From positions 1-64,000 of the forward strand of contig NZ_ATHO01000162.1 in the NCBI RefSeq assembly GCF_000445065.1: DNA of 64,000 bases. The letters run 5' to 3'. Of the stretch, positions 45,640 to 54,357 are shown piece by piece. Numbering within the stretch: the first letter of the stretch is position 1; each line of letters begins with the position of its first letter. The stretch is from Sphingobium quisquiliarum P25 (GTDB lineage Bacteria; Pseudomonadota; Alphaproteobacteria; Sphingomonadales; Sphingomonadaceae). The translations under genes were made by a program, and so were the position numbers. The notes under the pieces were generated by a model, which saw only the letters and a list, made by a program, of their open reading frames with translations, did no database searches and was not told where the DNA came from.

Positions 45640-46023
45640 TCATACCGCCTCCCGTGCTACAACGGGCTGTGCGGCGAACGGATCGACGTCGCGATGGATG
45701 GGCTGCGCGCGGCCCATCCAAGGTTCGGGCCGGATGCAGCGCACCCAGTCCGCGAAGCTGGGGATGAATTCCAGATCTTCTCGCACATGCTGTTCACCAA
45801 TAAGGCGAACCGGAACGATGCGCCCGGTCGAGACGGTAATGGTCGGCCCGAACGTCCGCTCGAGCTGAAATATGCCCTGGGCATGGTGGCGCAATGCGCG
45901 GTGCCGGAAATCCGCGATGATCTCCTTCGAATGATCGAACCACTGGTGGAGCGGCAGATAATCCTCCGGTTCACCGCCCCATTTGCGGACCGAGGAAAGC
46001 GCATGATGATAGCAATGTCCCAT
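45640..46023 (-). CDS. DUF6915-type ICE-associated protein
   Basis: 127 aa (MGHCYHHALSSVRKWGGEPE, DYLPLHQWFDHSKEIIADFR, HRALRHHAQGIFQLERTFG). It is rich in His with a repeated H-R-A-L-R-H-H pattern, recognised from ICE and plasmid backbones of alphaproteobacteria; function unknown. ATG 46023 has GAGGAGG 5 nt upstream and is preferred to a start nine codons earlier. Follows the parB chimera by 10 bp. Confidence 0.78.
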   Translation of the reverse strand: MGHCYHHALSSVRKWGGEPEDYLPLHQWFDHSKEIIADFRHRALRHHAQGIFQLERTFGPTITVSTGRIVPVRLIGEQHVREDLEFIPSFADWVRCIRPEPWMGRAQPIHRDVDPFAAQPVVAREAV

Positions 46024-46033
46024 CGCGGCCTCC

Positions 46034-46819
46034 TCACCAGTCATGTGCATAGGATTCGGACGAAGTGAACCGCTCGTTGTAATCGAGCGAGATCGTCCCG
46101 ACGGTCACATCGAAGGTGAACTCGCCATAGGCACCGTCGTTGTTCTCCCAGCCACAATGGGTCTCGGTCAGCTTCTGCCGGATATAAGCGCCGGACTTGT
46201 TGTAGCTGTGGGTGAGCAGCTCCCACACCTGTTCCTGCCGCTCATGATCGTCCGAGACCGAGAAGGCCATGAGCTGCTCGAGCGTCATGCCATCCTCGGC
46301 ATAGACGGCGTGCAGCTTCGGCGAGACCTTCGCGAGGCGCAGGCGCTGGTTCACCACCGCCGGGGTCACTAGGAAATGCGCGGCGATCGATTCGATGCCC
46401 TCGCCCTTGTCGACCATCGCCTGCATGGCCCGGAACTGATCGAGGGGATGAAGCGGTTCGCGGAAGGTGTTCTCCGCATAGCTGTCCTCCTCGGCCAGCA
46501 CGCCGTCGTCGGCGACCCTGACCACACAGGGAATCGGCGCGTTCTTCGCGAGGCGCTTCTGCTTTACCAGCAGTTCGAGCGCGCGGAACCGCCGGCCACC
46601 GGCCGGCACCTCGAAATCCCCGGTCTCCTGGCCTGCCTCATCGAGAATGGGCCTGACATTGAGGCTCTGGAGCAGGGTGCGACGGACGATGTCGTCGGCC
46701 AGTTCGCCGATCGACACGCCGGCTTTTACCCGGCGGACATTGGACTGGGACAGACGCAGGCGGTCGAACGGAATGTCGCGCGAGCCGCTGAGAATGATCT
46801 TCTGGGGCGCTTTGACCAT
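46034..46819 (-). CDS. ParB/Srx-fold protein fused to the C-terminus of a DUF6878-type protein
   Basis: 261 aa from ATG 46819 (MVKAPQKIILSGSRDIPFDR). Residues 20-130 form the ParB N-terminal domain (LSQSNVRRVKAGVSIGELAD, VPAGGRRFRALELL, EDSYAENTFREPLHPLDQF), followed by the HTH (IESIAAHFLVTPAVVNQRL). After YIRQKLTE (about residue 218) the sequence becomes THCGWENNDGAYGEFTFDV and TISLDYNERF, which I recognise as the end of DUF6878 proteins. ICE ParB proteins are normally about 600-700 aa, so an in-frame deletion has joined two backbone genes. Function as a partition protein is doubtful. Confidence 0.78.
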   Translation of the reverse strand: MVKAPQKIILSGSRDIPFDRLRLSQSNVRRVKAGVSIGELADDIVRRTLLQSLNVRPILDEAGQETGDFEVPAGGRRFRALELLVKQKRLAKNAPIPCVVRVADDGVLAEEDSYAENTFREPLHPLDQFRAMQAMVDKGEGIESIAAHFLVTPAVVNQRLRLAKVSPKLHAVYAEDGMTLEQLMAFSVSDDHERQEQVWELLTHSYNKSGAYIRQKLTETHCGWENNDGAYGEFTFDVTVGTISLDYNERFTSSESYAHDW

Positions 46820-47000
46820 GGGTCTTCTCCATAACGGGCCGCCGCGAGACTCTCTCCCGGCTCCCAGCCCGTCATGAAGCCCCCGGCTTCCCTCTTCCTG
46901 AAGGCCTGCCGCAGGCAGGCCAGGCGTCTTTGCCGCTTCGACCGGCACCGCTCGCCGCAATCATCTTGCCATGAAGTTCGCTATTTGTTCCCATGCTTCC

Positions 47001-47189
47001 ATGGAACGAATCGCACGAGAAGAACTATCGGCCATCCTCCTGGCAACGCCCGGCTGGGCGCGGGTTGGCCTGACGATGCCGGACGAACGGATGCGCGAGC
47101 GCGCCGCCGACACGCTGGCCGCGACCATCATCAAAAAGCTGGAGAGGGTGCACCCGCGCGACGTGAACCAGCTCAGGCTTCCGCTGTAG
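47001..47189 (+). CDS. DUF6771-type small ICE protein
   Basis: 62 aa (MERIAREELSAILLATPGWA, RVGLTMPDERMRERAADTLA, ending LRLPL). A small helical protein recognised from sphingomonad ICE/plasmid backbones; function unknown. ATG 47001 starts the conserved sequence. It overlaps the convergent small gene at 47173 by 17 bp. Confidence 0.72.
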   Translation: MERIAREELSAILLATPGWARVGLTMPDERMRERAADTLAATIIKKLERVHPRDVNQLRLPL

Positions 47190-47382
47190 GCGAAGGTGCA
47201 GGTTCCTGCGCCACGTCGAACACGCCGCGCCTGACACCGAAGCGATCGGAGAAGGTGACGACATTGGTGCGGCCGTCGCGATCGATCTGCGTAAACCGCA
47301 GTATGTCGCCCTTGAGGATTTCGATCGTGACCGGCGGCAGTTCGTCGCACGTATCATGGAAGGTCATGCGGTTCCTTGGCAT
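47173..47382 (-). CDS. Small unknown protein, ICE backbone
   Basis: 69 aa from ATG 47382 (GGAG 6 nt upstream). The sequence MTFHDTCDELPPVTIEILKG then DILRFTQIDRDGRTNVVTFS suggests a small all-beta protein. It is part of the minus-strand backbone array. Not recognised beyond that. Confidence 0.55.
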   Translation of the reverse strand: MPRNRMTFHDTCDELPPVTIEILKGDILRFTQIDRDGRTNVVTFSDRFGVRRGVFDVAQEPAPSPTAEA

Positions 47383-47436
47383 CCGCGACTCCATCATCAT
47401 GGGATGCCGGAGCATAGCATGAAAGCACCGGCCTCC

Positions 47437-47820
47437 TCACCGATGCTCTTCGGGCAAATCCTCCTCATGCCCCTGCCAGACGATCCGGTCGCCCTCATAG
47501 ACGATGACGAACCCGCGCCCGCGCGTGATCGGCACCGGCGGCTTGGCCGAGAAGTTGAGGCAGCCGAACGTATCGACCGTCGCCGCAAAGGCCAGCGGCT
47601 TGCCATGCTGCATTAGCACGCGGTCGCAGGAGCCGGAGGGACGCTTCACGCGCCGTTTGGAAACGCCGAGCTGAAACGCCTCATAGGCGCGGATCTCCCA
47701 GTCGCACGGCGAGGACCAGTGCCGGCAATATTTACAGTAGCGCGGGGTAGGCGAACCATCGTCATCGTTGTCGAGCGCCGGTCCGCCATTGTGACCGATC
47801 GGGGAAGGCGAGCCCGTCAC
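47437..47820 (-). CDS. Unknown cysteine-containing ICE backbone protein
   Basis: 127 aa from GTG 47820, overlapping the stop of the upstream gene as GTGA. The cysteines in RYCKYCRHWSSPCDWEIRAY, PSGSCDR and TFGCLNF could bind a metal. IGHNGGPALD near the start is a motif I have seen in small alphaproteobacterial mobile-element proteins. Function unknown. Confidence 0.62.
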   Translation of the reverse strand: MTGSPSPIGHNGGPALDNDDDGSPTPRYCKYCRHWSSPCDWEIRAYEAFQLGVSKRRVKRPSGSCDRVLMQHGKPLAFAATVDTFGCLNFSAKPPVPITRGRGFVIVYEGDRIVWQGHEEDLPEEHR

Positions 47821-49050
47821 GGCTCGCGCCCCTGTTCGAGCCAGGCGCGCAGGCGCTGGCGCATGACGCTGATACCGGCATTGATCTCGGTGATCTCCGC
47901 GTCAGGCGTGATACAGCGCATCTCGCGGAACGCGTCGAGAAAGCCCGCATAACCTTCAAATAAAGCCCGCCGCCGATCAGCGCGACGTCGGTGAACGGCC
48001 GCGAGCCATGGTAAGCGAGGCTGGCGATCTCGCAGCCGGGATGCGAGCCGTAAGTGTCGAGCTTGCGCGGGGACGGCGGGCGCGGCCAGCGCGTCGTCAT
48101 GCCGCCCGCGATCATGCGCTCGGCAAGATCGGGCGTCAGCCGCGCATCATAATCCTCGATCGGCCGGTCGCCCGCGCCGAAGCCGTAGCGGGCGGAGAGA
48201 ACCCGACGCGGGCGAGACGACGCCGGGGATCGACCGTGCGCCAGGTCTGCCAGAGCGGGCCGTCATAGCGTTCCCAGGCCGGCATCCATCCGGGATCGCG
48301 GCGCTTGGTCGCCGAGCAGGCGAGGACCAGCAGGCGATGCGAAAAGCCGACGGCGCGCGTGTGCGGCAGATCGACCCGCACGACCTTCACGACGCGCTGT
48401 TCGGCGGCTTCCGCGAGCCGCCCGATCAGCGCGATGTCGGCATCGGTGCAGACACCCCGGACATGGAAAGTGGGAACGCCGCCATCGCCGTGGGACGGAA
48501 GTGCGTCGAGGAACAGGATGCCGTTCCCGAGATTGCCACAATATTGAGACGCCTCGACAACCGGCAAACCCGGCGCCGGTTCGACCCTGCGCTGGCCGAT
48601 CCGTTTGAACGCCTCGGCGAAGCTGGCAGGGCTGGCGGTGATTCGCGCTTGTGGCCGCGCATGATATTTCCACGGCGGGCGCTCGGGATCGAGCTTGCCG
48701 ATGCGGATCTGGTGGAGAAGATCGGCAAGGCTATAAGGATCGGCCGGATAGGGACAATCCCGCCAGGCGCGGCGGATCGAACGGCGGGCATCGTCGGGGA
48801 ATTCGAAGAGTCGCGCCCGCGCTCGTCGCCACACCGCCGCGCGTTCGTTGCGCCGCTCCTGTTGCTGCTGCGGCCACCAGACGGCGCGGCGGGCCATTTC
48901 CTCATCGACGCTGTGCTGGCCGGCAGCGATCATGTCCGCGAACAGCGGCAGCGCCTCGCGCTCGCGCCGCTGCTTCGTGGCGAAGGCGGCGCGCTTGCGT
49001 GAGGTCTCCTCATAGGCGGCAGGCTTTGGCCATTTGGCGAACCGCATCAC
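47817..49050 (-). pseudogene. DUF6884-like ICE protein broken by two frameshifts
   Basis: The start is ATG 49050 (MMRFAKWPKPAAYEETSRKR), coupled by ATGA to the DUF2958 gene. The N-terminal helical region (about residues 1-130) is followed by LLVLACSATKRRDPGWMPAW, a DUF6884-type C-S-x-T-K motif. Near 48190 a one-base loss shifts the frame; the next frame restores SARYGFGAGDRPIEDYDARL and LIGGGLY. A second one-base loss near 47970 shifts again, and the third frame gives FLDAFREMRCITPDAEITEI to a stop at 47817. Inactive unless the frameshifts are sequencing errors. Confidence 0.75.
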
Positions 49051-49445
49051 GCACCGCCTTTCGCGGCGGCCGCCCGGATGAGGATGCGCTCGCCCTCGAT
49101 CAGCGAGCCGGCGCTGCAGGCCGCTTCCGCATAGACCGAGAGCGGAAACTGGCCCTCGAACAGGAGGTCGCGTTCGATGCCGAGGCCGAAGGGCAGCCGG
49201 ATCGATTCCAGTTCCTCAAGCGCAAAACTGCCCATCTCCGGACAGCCGAACCCGAGGTCGGCGACACCGAACAGAATCCCGTCCTCATCCATTTCGCTGG
49301 CCAGCCAGGTGGCGGCGCCCACGGGATTGAAGAAGCGGACCACCGGCACCGGATCGGGGGCAGGTTCACCGGAGCGCAGCGCGTTGCAACGTGCGAGGTC
49401 GTTGGCGCGAAGCTGCTCGCGCAGCTCGGGGGTCAGGAGGATCAT
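49047..49445 (-). CDS. DUF2958 domain protein
   Basis: 132 aa from ATG 49445 (MILLTPELREQLRANDLARC). The sequence DPVPVVRFFNPVGAATWLAS, ADLGFGCPEMGSFALEEL and LPFGLGIERDLLFEG is the DUF2958 pattern found in ICE and plasmid backbones; function unknown. Coupled to the next gene by ATGA. Confidence 0.85.
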   Translation of the reverse strand: MILLTPELREQLRANDLARCNALRSGEPAPDPVPVVRFFNPVGAATWLASEMDEDGILFGVADLGFGCPEMGSFALEELESIRLPFGLGIERDLLFEGQFPLSVYAEAACSAGSLIEGERILIRAAAAKGGA

Positions 49446-49502
49446 GCCACGGCCCTCGCTTCGAGCGCCATGCCGCAATCGGGATCGGGCTCCGGATCGT
49501 CG

Positions 49503-49970
49503 TCATTGGCGGCGCGTGCCGTTCGTCACCAGCGCATGATTCTCGCGCACCTCCAGCCCTGGCGACCAGTTGCGGCCGAGATCGGCATGGCTGCGCCAGA
49601 ATAGCCAGAGGAACGGAAGCTGGGCGAGCGCGCCGATCCAGGTCGCCCAGGCGGGGAGGCCGTAATTGGCGAAGCCGAGCAGGTCGGTCGCGAGGTGAAA
49701 CAGCGGCAACACCATCATGGTGAGGAACATGCCCCCGAGCAGCGCGACCTCCGTGCGATCCTTGTGCGCATCGACGATGACATTGGCGCTGTTGCGCAAT
49801 GAATGCGGTGTGCGGATCAGGAACATGGCGACCATCACGAGCAGCCAGACCAGCGATCCCCAACCGTTGTCGCGCCAGCGAAACGCCGCCAGGATCAGCA
49901 GCGCGATCCCGAGTAGCATGGTCACCACGGCGGGCAGGCTCGCCATTATCGGACGCTGCTTGTTGGCCAT
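49503..49970 (-). pseudogene. ICMT/PEMT-family membrane methyltransferase, C-terminus lost
   Basis: 155 aa with four hydrophobic segments and SHADLGRNWSPGLEVREN then HALVTNGTRRQ, the entry to the isoprenylcysteine/phospholipid methyltransferase domain. Family proteins continue with a YRRIRHPMY-type SAM-binding segment that is absent here. The truncation point near 49515 abuts the DUF2958 gene, indicating a deletion. Confidence 0.7.
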
Positions 49971-50062
49971 CCCTTCTCCTTTCCAGCGACTTGATCGGGC
50001 ATAGGATATTTGCGAACCATTCTCAACTCACTCGAGAACGACTCGCAGAAAGGATCATCCGC

Positions 50063-50521
50063 ATGGCCGATTTTTTCCTGGGGCTGCGCCCCGGCATCTA
50101 TCGCTCGGGATCGCGCGTCATGCAGACCCAGGCAGACGGCGAGGCGTGGGCCCGCGCCTATGATGATCTGCTGGATAAGAACGATGCGATCGTGATGATC
50201 CTCGACGCGGCGCAGCGACCGGGACCGGAAGCCGGCAAGCCGCTGGCGCTGTGGCTCAAGGCGCGGCGCGAGGTGCTTGCGGCCAAAGTCAAACTCGCCC
50301 TCTATGTTGTAACCGACGCCGCTGAGCGGACGGCGATGGAGGAGCGGCGCGCGGCCCAAACCGAGAGCGCATGGCCGATCGCCCAGATCACGAGACCCGC
50401 GATCCAGAGGCGCAGCCCGAGGCCGATCGCGCCCGCCAGCGTGCCGTTGACGATGGCGAGTGCGCGCGGAGCGCCGCCGAGCAGGATCGGCTCGGTCAGC
50501 GCCCGGTGGACGGGGGCGTAA
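50063..50521 (+). pseudogene. Truncated ICE hypothetical protein running into the trb remnant
   Basis: MADFFLGLRPGIYRSGSRVM, TQADGEAWARAYDDLLDKND and GKPLALWLKARREVLAAKVK read as a genuine conserved protein to about residue 97 (50350). Beyond that the frame is antisense to trbD and has no homology. The native 3' end has been deleted. Function unknown. Confidence 0.6.
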
Positions 50522-50550
50522 AAGCCCGCGATCGGCTCGGCGCTTTCCAT
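50350..50550 (-). pseudogene. trbD: Conjugal transfer TrbD (VirB3-like), C-terminus lost
   Basis: MESAEPIAGFYAPVHRALTE, PILLGGAPRALAIVNGTLAG and LWIAGLVIWAIGHALSVWA are the two-helix inner-membrane part of TrbD. The cytoplasmic tail is missing and replaced by junk after about 50350. The start overlaps the trbC stop (TGATG). Confidence 0.8.
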
Positions 50551-50662
50551 CAGACCAGCGCTCCGCCGCCGAAGCTGAAGAACGACAGGAAGAAGCTCGA
50601 CGCGGCGAAGGCGATGCTAAGGCCGAACACGATCTGGATAAGCCGGCGGAAGCTGGCCGGTG
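50550..50662 (-). pseudogene. trbC: Conjugal transfer TrbC (VirB2-like pilin), C-terminal fragment
   Basis: Only about 36 residues remain: SFRRLIQIVFGLSIAFAASS then FFLSFFSFGGGALV and stop at 50550, the second membrane helix of the pilin. The signal peptide and first helix were lost in the deletion that fused it to trbB. Confidence 0.72.
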
Positions 50663-51384
50663 CCCCACGCCTTCAGGAGATCGAGCGCCTCGGCCCCGCG
50701 CACTTCGCCGATCGGGATGCGGTCAGGCCGGAGCCGAAGGCTGGAGCGGACAAGATCGGACAGCGAGACGACGCCATCCTTGGTGCGCATGGCGACGAGG
50801 TTGGGCGCGGCGCATTGCAGCTCGCGCGTGTCTTCGATCAGGACGATGCGGTCGGTGGTCTTGGCCACCTCGGCGAGCAGCGCGTTGACCAGCGTGGTCT
50901 TGCCGCTGCCGGTTCCGCCCGCCACGAGGATATTGGCACGGGCCGGAACAGCCTGGCGAAGCGTGTCCGCCTGTGCCGCCGACATGATCCCGGCGATCAC
51001 ATAATCGTCGAGCGTGAACACCGCGACGGCGGGCTTGCGGATGGCGAAGGCCGGCGCGGCGACGACGGGCGGCAGCAGTCCCTCGAACCGCTCGCCGCCC
51101 TCGGGCAGCTCGGCCGAGACGCGCGGGGAGCGGGCGTGGACCTCGACCCCGACATGGTGCGCGACCAGGCGGACGATGCGCTCGCCGTCTGCGGCGGCCA
51201 GTGTCATGCCGGTGTCGCTGATGCCTTCGCCGAGCCGATCGACCCACAGCCGGCCGTCCGGGTTCAGCATCACCTCGATGACGGCGGCATCGTCGAGCCA
51301 GGCCGCGATCGATGGGCCGAGCGCCGTGCGCAGCATCCGTGCGCCGCGCATGTTCGCTTCGGATCGGATCGGCTGGACGGACAA
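50662..51384 (-). pseudogene. trbB: Conjugal transfer ATPase TrbB (VirB11-like), C-terminus lost
   Basis: About 240 aa remain. The N-terminal domain ([31 protein letters not shown]) is followed by Walker A VAGGTGSGKTTLVNALL, the Asp box IEDTRELQC and the start of Walker B/His-box (IPIGEVRGAEALDLLKAWGTG as RPDRIPIGEVRGAEALDLL). Homology stops at LKAWGTG, where the H-P-G-G-x-x-T segment should follow; the frame then reads trbC out of phase. Not functional as a type IV secretion motor. Confidence 0.85.
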
Positions 51385-51567
51385 GCAACGGCCCCTGAAT
51401 TGGGCCGGGCGAACCGCCGCCCGGCGTCAGGGGTCGATCAAGAGAGCCGGAAAAGTCTTGGGTTCAACAGGAAAATGCGCTCGTCGCAGGCCAGCGAAGA
51501 AATACAGGGAATGGCGTAGGCGGGCAGGCCGGCAGCAAGCGGCTGGCGACGCTCAGACCGATTCCAT

Positions 51568-51601
51568 AATGATTTCACATATTGCCTTCCGTGAAATCAT
51601 T
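51568..51601. promoter_or_regulatory. 34-bp palindrome upstream of the RES toxin operon
   Basis: Perfect 11-bp arms, AATGATTTCAC and GTGAAATCATT, separated by 12 bp, 29 bp upstream of the 434-aa gene. A likely operator for the Xre-type antitoxin encoded in the operon (inference). The rest of the 246-bp gap 51385-51630 holds one GC hairpin near 51403 and no gene. Confidence 0.6.
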
Positions 51602-51630
51602 TGGTAATTTCGGTTCGATAGGAGGCACCC

Positions 51631-52935
51631 ATGGGCCAGAATGTCGTTTATCTGCATGGACAACCGGAGCCGATCGGACACTTCCTCCGCATTGGAAATT
51701 CGGGCCATCGCCAGTTGGAAACCCTGTTGGATTCCGGGAAAATGATGCTCGACCGGGTGGTCGTGGATGCAGCCGCAGTTGCCCGTCAGCATGATCTCAT
51801 CGCGTCCCTAGCGGAAGCTGGTGGCGAGTTGATTCTTGACACCAATGTTGCCGAACTCTCGTCGGCCCGAAAATACAATGGCGCGGTAAAATCCGCGCCT
51901 TGGGCTAATCCTGTTGCGATGCTGACGGCAGATGATCTTCGCCCCAATGCCAATCGCGATGTGATCGGCCAGATTGCAAGATTTGCCGTCCAGCATGGCT
52001 TTCACATGGTCCAGGCTCCTACCCATCTGCTGGAGGGATCGCCTGATGCCATGTTCGCGGTCGATCGCGCGTCTACGATGGCCTTGCGCAATGCGCTTGA
52101 TGCGGAAGGCGGTCGGCACATCGGAATCAATTATCCCCTGATGATCAAATCGGCGGTACTGCGCGATCCGGTGCAACGACGTGCTTTTATCGCCGGCCTC
52201 GAAGAATTGCCCTTCGACAATCTGTGGTTTCGTATCTCCGGCTTCGGCGCGGACGCATCTCCGGCAGGTCTGCGTCGCTACATTGCAGCCGTGATGGATT
52301 TCCAGCGACTGGAGCGTCCAATCGTCGCGGATGGTGTCGGAGGGCTTGCCGGTCTTGCCATTGTCGCATTTGGCGCGGCCGGCGGTATTTGTCACGGCGT
52401 CGCCGAGAAAGAGCGGTTCGATGCTTCGGACTGGAACAAGCCACCCGAGCCCCGCGGTCAGAGCTTCGGCCGCGAGAAACGTGTGTTGATTGGAAGCCTG
52501 GACCGGATGTTAAGCGAGAAACAGCTCGACGCCCTAATGAGCACGCCTGGGGCCAGAAAGGCTCTGAGTTGCAATGATACTTCCTGCTGTCCGCGCGGTT
52601 TCGACGACATGCTCAAAGACCCCAAGGCTCATTATCTGCGTCAGCGGTCACAGGGGGTGCAGGAGTTGTCGCGCATTCCAGATAGCCGGCGTGCGCAACA
52701 TTATCTGGACAAGCAGCTAACCCCCGTCGAAAGGGCGGCGCGTAATGTCGCCAAGCTCAGGGTTGGTGACGAAGGGCTTAAAAAGATATTGGAAAAGAGC
52801 AGTGAGCGGTTGGAGAAGATCCATTCCGTGCTGGATGACCTTAGCGGAACCATCAAGGGCGCGCCACGCGCTCATGCCCCAAGCCGTCAACCACGTGGAA
52901 AGCCTGCCGCCGCTGCCGGAAAGCGTAATCCATGA
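51631..52935 (+). CDS. Unknown 434-aa protein with barrel-like core and C-x4-CC-x13-H cluster, in operon with a RES/Xre toxin-antitoxin
   Basis: Not confidently recognised. Residues 60-255 alternate beta strands and helices (ELILDTNVAELSSA, FHMVQAPTHLLEG, HIGINYPLM, LWFRISGFGAD, PIVADGVGGLAGLAIVAFGA), suggesting a TIM-type barrel with a Gly-rich phosphate-site-like loop at 233-248. C314, C319, C320 and H334 could bind zinc. A tRNA-guanine-transglycosylase-like (DpdA-like) fold is one possibility, low confidence. The C-terminus is basic and helical. It overlaps the antitoxin gene by ATGA, so the three genes are expressed together. Confidence 0.7.
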   Translation: MGQNVVYLHGQPEPIGHFLRIGNSGHRQLETLLDSGKMMLDRVVVDAAAVARQHDLIASLAEAGGELILDTNVAELSSARKYNGAVKSAPWANPVAMLTADDLRPNANRDVIGQIARFAVQHGFHMVQAPTHLLEGSPDAMFAVDRASTMALRNALDAEGGRHIGINYPLMIKSAVLRDPVQRRAFIAGLEELPFDNLWFRISGFGADASPAGLRRYIAAVMDFQRLERPIVADGVGGLAGLAIVAFGAAGGICHGVAEKERFDASDWNKPPEPRGQSFGREKRVLIGSLDRMLSEKQLDALMSTPGARKALSCNDTSCCPRGFDDMLKDPKAHYLRQRSQGVQELSRIPDSRRAQHYLDKQLTPVERAARNVAKLRVGDEGLKKILEKSSERLEKIHSVLDDLSGTIKGAPRAHAPSRQPRGKPAAAAGKRNP

Positions 52936-53270
52936 GCACCGCAGTCGCCCGTATTCTTGATGATCTCCGCTCGCGCGGCGGGCTTCAAGGTAAGGATATT
53001 GCCAATATCGTCGATGTATCCACCGCTACAGTGTCGCGGTGGTCGCATGGCAATGGCTCCCCCAACCTACGCACGCAGACGGTCATTGCCGATCTGCGCT
53101 ATGTTGTGGATCGGTTGTCCGACTTCTACACGGCTGACGAAACGCGGCTGTGGCTCCATTCTCGCCACCCGTTGCTGAACGGCGAACGCGCGATTGATTT
53201 GATCAATGCCGATCGCACGGAAGAGGTGTTGGCTGTGATCGAGCGTCTCGACGCCGGCGCCTATATTTGA
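52932..53270 (+). CDS. Xre/MbcA/ParS-type antitoxin
   Basis: 112 aa. The N-terminal HTH is LQGKDIANIVDVSTATVSRW, and the C-terminal toxin-binding domain (DUF2384-like) reads HPLLNGERAIDLINADRTEE then VLAVIERLDAGAYI. It pairs with the RES toxin encoded 7 bp downstream and probably binds the palindrome at 51568-51601. It starts inside the stop of the preceding gene. Confidence 0.87.
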   Translation: MSTAVARILDDLRSRGGLQGKDIANIVDVSTATVSRWSHGNGSPNLRTQTVIADLRYVVDRLSDFYTADETRLWLHSRHPLLNGERAIDLINADRTEEVLAVIERLDAGAYI

Positions 53271-53277
53271 ATCTGAC

Positions 53278-53832
53278 ATGACCCAAAGGCGCGCACGCGA
53301 CATCGAGCTTCTGGACGCATTGGATGCGCATGCAGGCGTCGCATTCGAAGGCGATGTATGGCGCATCGTTCGGGCAGAACGCGATGCGCTGGAAGGCTCG
53401 GCCTCGCGTGCGCGATGGGATCCGGGTTCGTTCGATGTTCTCTACACGTGCCTTGAACGAGAAGGCGCGATGGAAGAAATCCACTTCCATTTGAGCCGGC
53501 AACCCGTCTTTCCTTCCAAGATACAATCCGTCCTGCATCGGATCGCCGTGCGCACCCGTCGCACTCTTAAGCTGGCCGATCTCTCCGCATTGTCCGCGCT
53601 CGGCATCGCCACCGAAAGCTATGGTGATCTGACATACGAACGAAGCCAGGAAATTGGTGATGCCGCTTTTTTTCTTGGCTTCGATGGCATCTTGGCTCCG
53701 AGCGCGCGGTGGCCATGTCAGAATCTGATCCTGTTCCTGGATCGTCTTGAGCCGGAAGACTTGGCCATCACGGCATCAGAACCAGTGGATTGGAACCAAT
53801 GGCGAACGCAGCGGAAAGAGAAACGCAATTAG
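53278..53832 (+). CDS. RES-domain toxin (NAD+ phosphorylase family)
   Basis: 184 aa. The RES domain is recognised by WRIVRAERDALEGSASRARW (Arg and Ser region), VLYTCLEREGAMEEIHFHL (the Y...E catalytic region) and LGFDGILAPSARWPCQNLIL. Characterised family members deplete NAD+ and are held inactive by an Xre antitoxin, here the gene just upstream. Confidence 0.85.
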   Translation: MTQRRARDIELLDALDAHAGVAFEGDVWRIVRAERDALEGSASRARWDPGSFDVLYTCLEREGAMEEIHFHLSRQPVFPSKIQSVLHRIAVRTRRTLKLADLSALSALGIATESYGDLTYERSQEIGDAAFFLGFDGILAPSARWPCQNLILFLDRLEPEDLAITASEPVDWNQWRTQRKEKRN

Positions 53833-53868
53833 CGGTTGATTCCGCTCCCATAATACGTGGGCATCTCC

Positions 53869-54147
53869 TTAGGTCGTAGAGCCGGTCTGATCCACCGGTG
53901 CTGGAATATCCTCTCTGATTTCTTGGTTGACCTTCGCTCCACTAGCGAGCCTCCGTCCCAGCGCCTCGATGAAGGCGTCGTAGCGATCATTGCCCAGGCG
54001 GCGCAGCGCAGCGCGTTCCGTCTCAGGCGGCGGCGGGGTCGAGGTCAACCAGAAGCGCACGAACTGCGCGATCATCTCGACGCCGATGCCAAGATCGCGT
54101 TCGAGCCGCGCCACTTTGCGGTCGAGCTGGTCGATGCGCTTCGCCAT
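53869..54147 (-). CDS. Small coiled-coil protein, element right end
   Basis: 92 aa from ATG 54147 (MAKRIDQLDRKVARLERDLG). It has an N-terminal coiled coil, a hydrophobic segment (MIAQFVRFWLT), then PPPPETERAALRRLGNDRYD. Similar short proteins are found next to ICE ends as I recall; function unknown. Convergent with the RES toxin gene. An inverted repeat, TGGAGACAA...TTGTCTCCA, lies upstream at 54273-54308. Confidence 0.6.
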   Translation of the reverse strand: MAKRIDQLDRKVARLERDLGIGVEMIAQFVRFWLTSTPPPPETERAALRRLGNDRYDAFIEALGRRLASGAKVNQEIREDIPAPVDQTGSTT

Positions 54148-54357
54148 CGCCGCCTCACGCCGTTCGTCGCCATCGGGTGAGAGGAACGAGGCTATTGCGG
54201 CTTCGGCGACGAGAGAGCGCGATTGTCCACGCCACAATGGCCGGTTGTTGCCGATTATCTGGAGACAATGTGGAGACAACGGCTTTTATCAGCCCCTTTG
54301 TCTCCAACAAAAAAGCGAGCCGCAGGCCGCTATTATGTTGATTTTTCTTAGAAAATC

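Noticed and set aside
45640-54147. A functional type IV secretion system in the element
   Set aside because: Only truncated trbB, trbC and trbD remain; no trbE, trbL, traG or relaxase was seen.
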